Shown one piece after another: positions 63,476 to 64,000 of a stretch of 64,000 nt of DNA; the stretch's first letter is position 1, and the number at the start of each line of letters is the position of its first letter. The position numbers and the translations under genes were made by a program. The notes under the pieces were generated by a model. That model saw only the letters and a list, made by a program, of their open reading frames with translations, had not been told where the DNA came from and did no database searches. The stretch comes from Ceratopteris richardii (lineage: Eukaryota > Streptophyta > Polypodiopsida > Polypodiales > Pteridaceae). The stretch is from positions 197,817,141 to 197,881,140 of the forward strand of contig CM035414.1 in NCBI GenBank assembly GCA_020310875.1, given 5' to 3'.

Positions 63476-63845
63476 TGTCACGAGGAAGGAGATAAGGAAG
63501 AGAACTCACACACACACTCTCACAATGAAAGAGAATCACACATTCAGACTGAGGCAAAGAAGAATTATCTTCTTTTTCTTCTTCTTCTATTAAATAAACC
63601 GGAATATACAAGAATGACCTAAAACAAGAATACAATATATAAAGACTAGTACATAAGGAAAAACCTAATTTTCGCAAATCAATGAGCTAGAAAGAAACAA
63701 ATGTTCCATCACTCTTGATAGATAAATCTAATAAAGCTCAACGAAGTGTCCCTCACATATAGTGGTGTGACCACTATACATGTCAGTGAAATGAAAAAGT
63801 GATGCGTGTCATCCTTGATCATCACATGTTGAGCTTGATATGTCA
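63476..63845 (-). repeat. 5' LTR of copia element L
   Basis: 370 bp, minus sense, TGACATATCAAGC start at 63845 and CCTCGTGACA end at 63476, directly before the PBS. It is followed on its outer side by CTATT, the right copy of the target duplication. Confidence 0.88.
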
Positions 63846-64000
63846 CTATTGAGGATATGGTTGCTCATAAAATACTCTAAGTTCTTGTGACTTGTATACA
63901 CACTAACTTTATGATTTGCTTCTTGTAGATGATGATGCAAGGTATCAAATGCATCCACTATGGCAAGAAGTTCTTTATCATGGATTTCAAAACTAGTTTC
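63846..64000 (-). mobile_element. Gypsy element M, RNase H part
   Basis: Minus-strand gypsy RNase H stretch (FEIHDKELLAIVDAFD near 63940-63985, then HKNLEYFM near 63860-63885). Orientation and position in pol match the stretch resuming at 58853, so it is the same element split by L. It runs off the window. Confidence 0.85.

Larger units (their letters stand above)
58854..63845 (-). mobile_element. Copia element L, with both LTRs
   Basis: Minus-strand Ty1/copia fossil inserted in gypsy element M, with an exact 5-bp target duplication CTATT (58849-58853 and 63846-63850). PBS complement GCTCTCATACCA is at 63464-63475. Gag lies near 62290-63157 (MANTDGMSQL start) with a zinc knuckle NCGKLGHFKHDC near 62290-62335. 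Protease lies near 61940-62230, pre-integrase near 61000-61240, integrase near 59800-60990 (LKVLGCIAYVHVANELRMKL) and RT remnants near 59270-59790. It is interrupted by a solo LTR at 61248-61930. The LTRs differ at roughly one position in ten by eye. Broken, with many interruptions. Confidence 0.9.

Overview
This window looks like nuclear DNA from a land plant. It is AT-rich and packed with nested LTR retrotransposons of the plant Ty1/copia and Ty3/gypsy groups. It also holds one clear host gene with a spliceable intron, a plant-type LRAT/NC-domain protein. Nothing bacterial or organellar was seen. The species cannot be named from the sequence. All LTR elements here are fossils: each reads as broken, and most are fragments.

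Layout. 1-5715: pieces of three copia elements (minus gag at 1-1097, plus pol at 2160-4675, minus gag at 4680-5271) with probable LTR sequence between them. 5716-33034: a deep nest. An outer minus-strand copia copy (family D) has its 3' LTR at 5716-5951 and possibly its 5' LTR at 32799-33034. It is interrupted by a plus-strand copy of the same family (6074-11231) and by a minus-strand copia of another family (F). F's 3' LTR is split by a Ty3/gypsy chromovirus-like element (12437-19048, exact 5-bp target duplication). F's body meets a plus copy of its own family (E, 22527-27136), which abuts a further minus copy (H, 27137-32348). 33035-38035: minus copia pol with its 3' LTR, an uncharacterised stretch, a copia RT/RNase H scrap and a TG-rich low-complexity tract. 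38036-46548: the 5' LTR, leader and gag of an Athila/Tat-like gypsy element, abutting a plus copia pol and 3' LTR of family D.

46549-56360 is the only gene-like, element-poor stretch. The LRAT-type gene lies on the minus strand (two coding exons, 47769-48935). Above it are a coding-like scrap, a TATA box with a (GA)n tract, and ten tandem copies of a roughly 182-bp exon-like unit (49971-51640). About 4.6 kb follow with no recognisable gene. 56361-64000: a minus-strand gypsy element (M) carries an inserted copia element (L, 58854-63845, exact target duplication). L in turn carries a solo LTR (61248-61930, exact target duplication) of the same LTR family as M.

No rRNA, intact tRNA or CRISPR array was found. 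The strongest points are the LRAT gene, with an Asn at the position of the usual second catalytic His, and the exon-like tandem array. The palindrome array in the gypsy leader and the reconstructable insertion order of the nests also stand out. LTR divergence counts are by eye and approximate.
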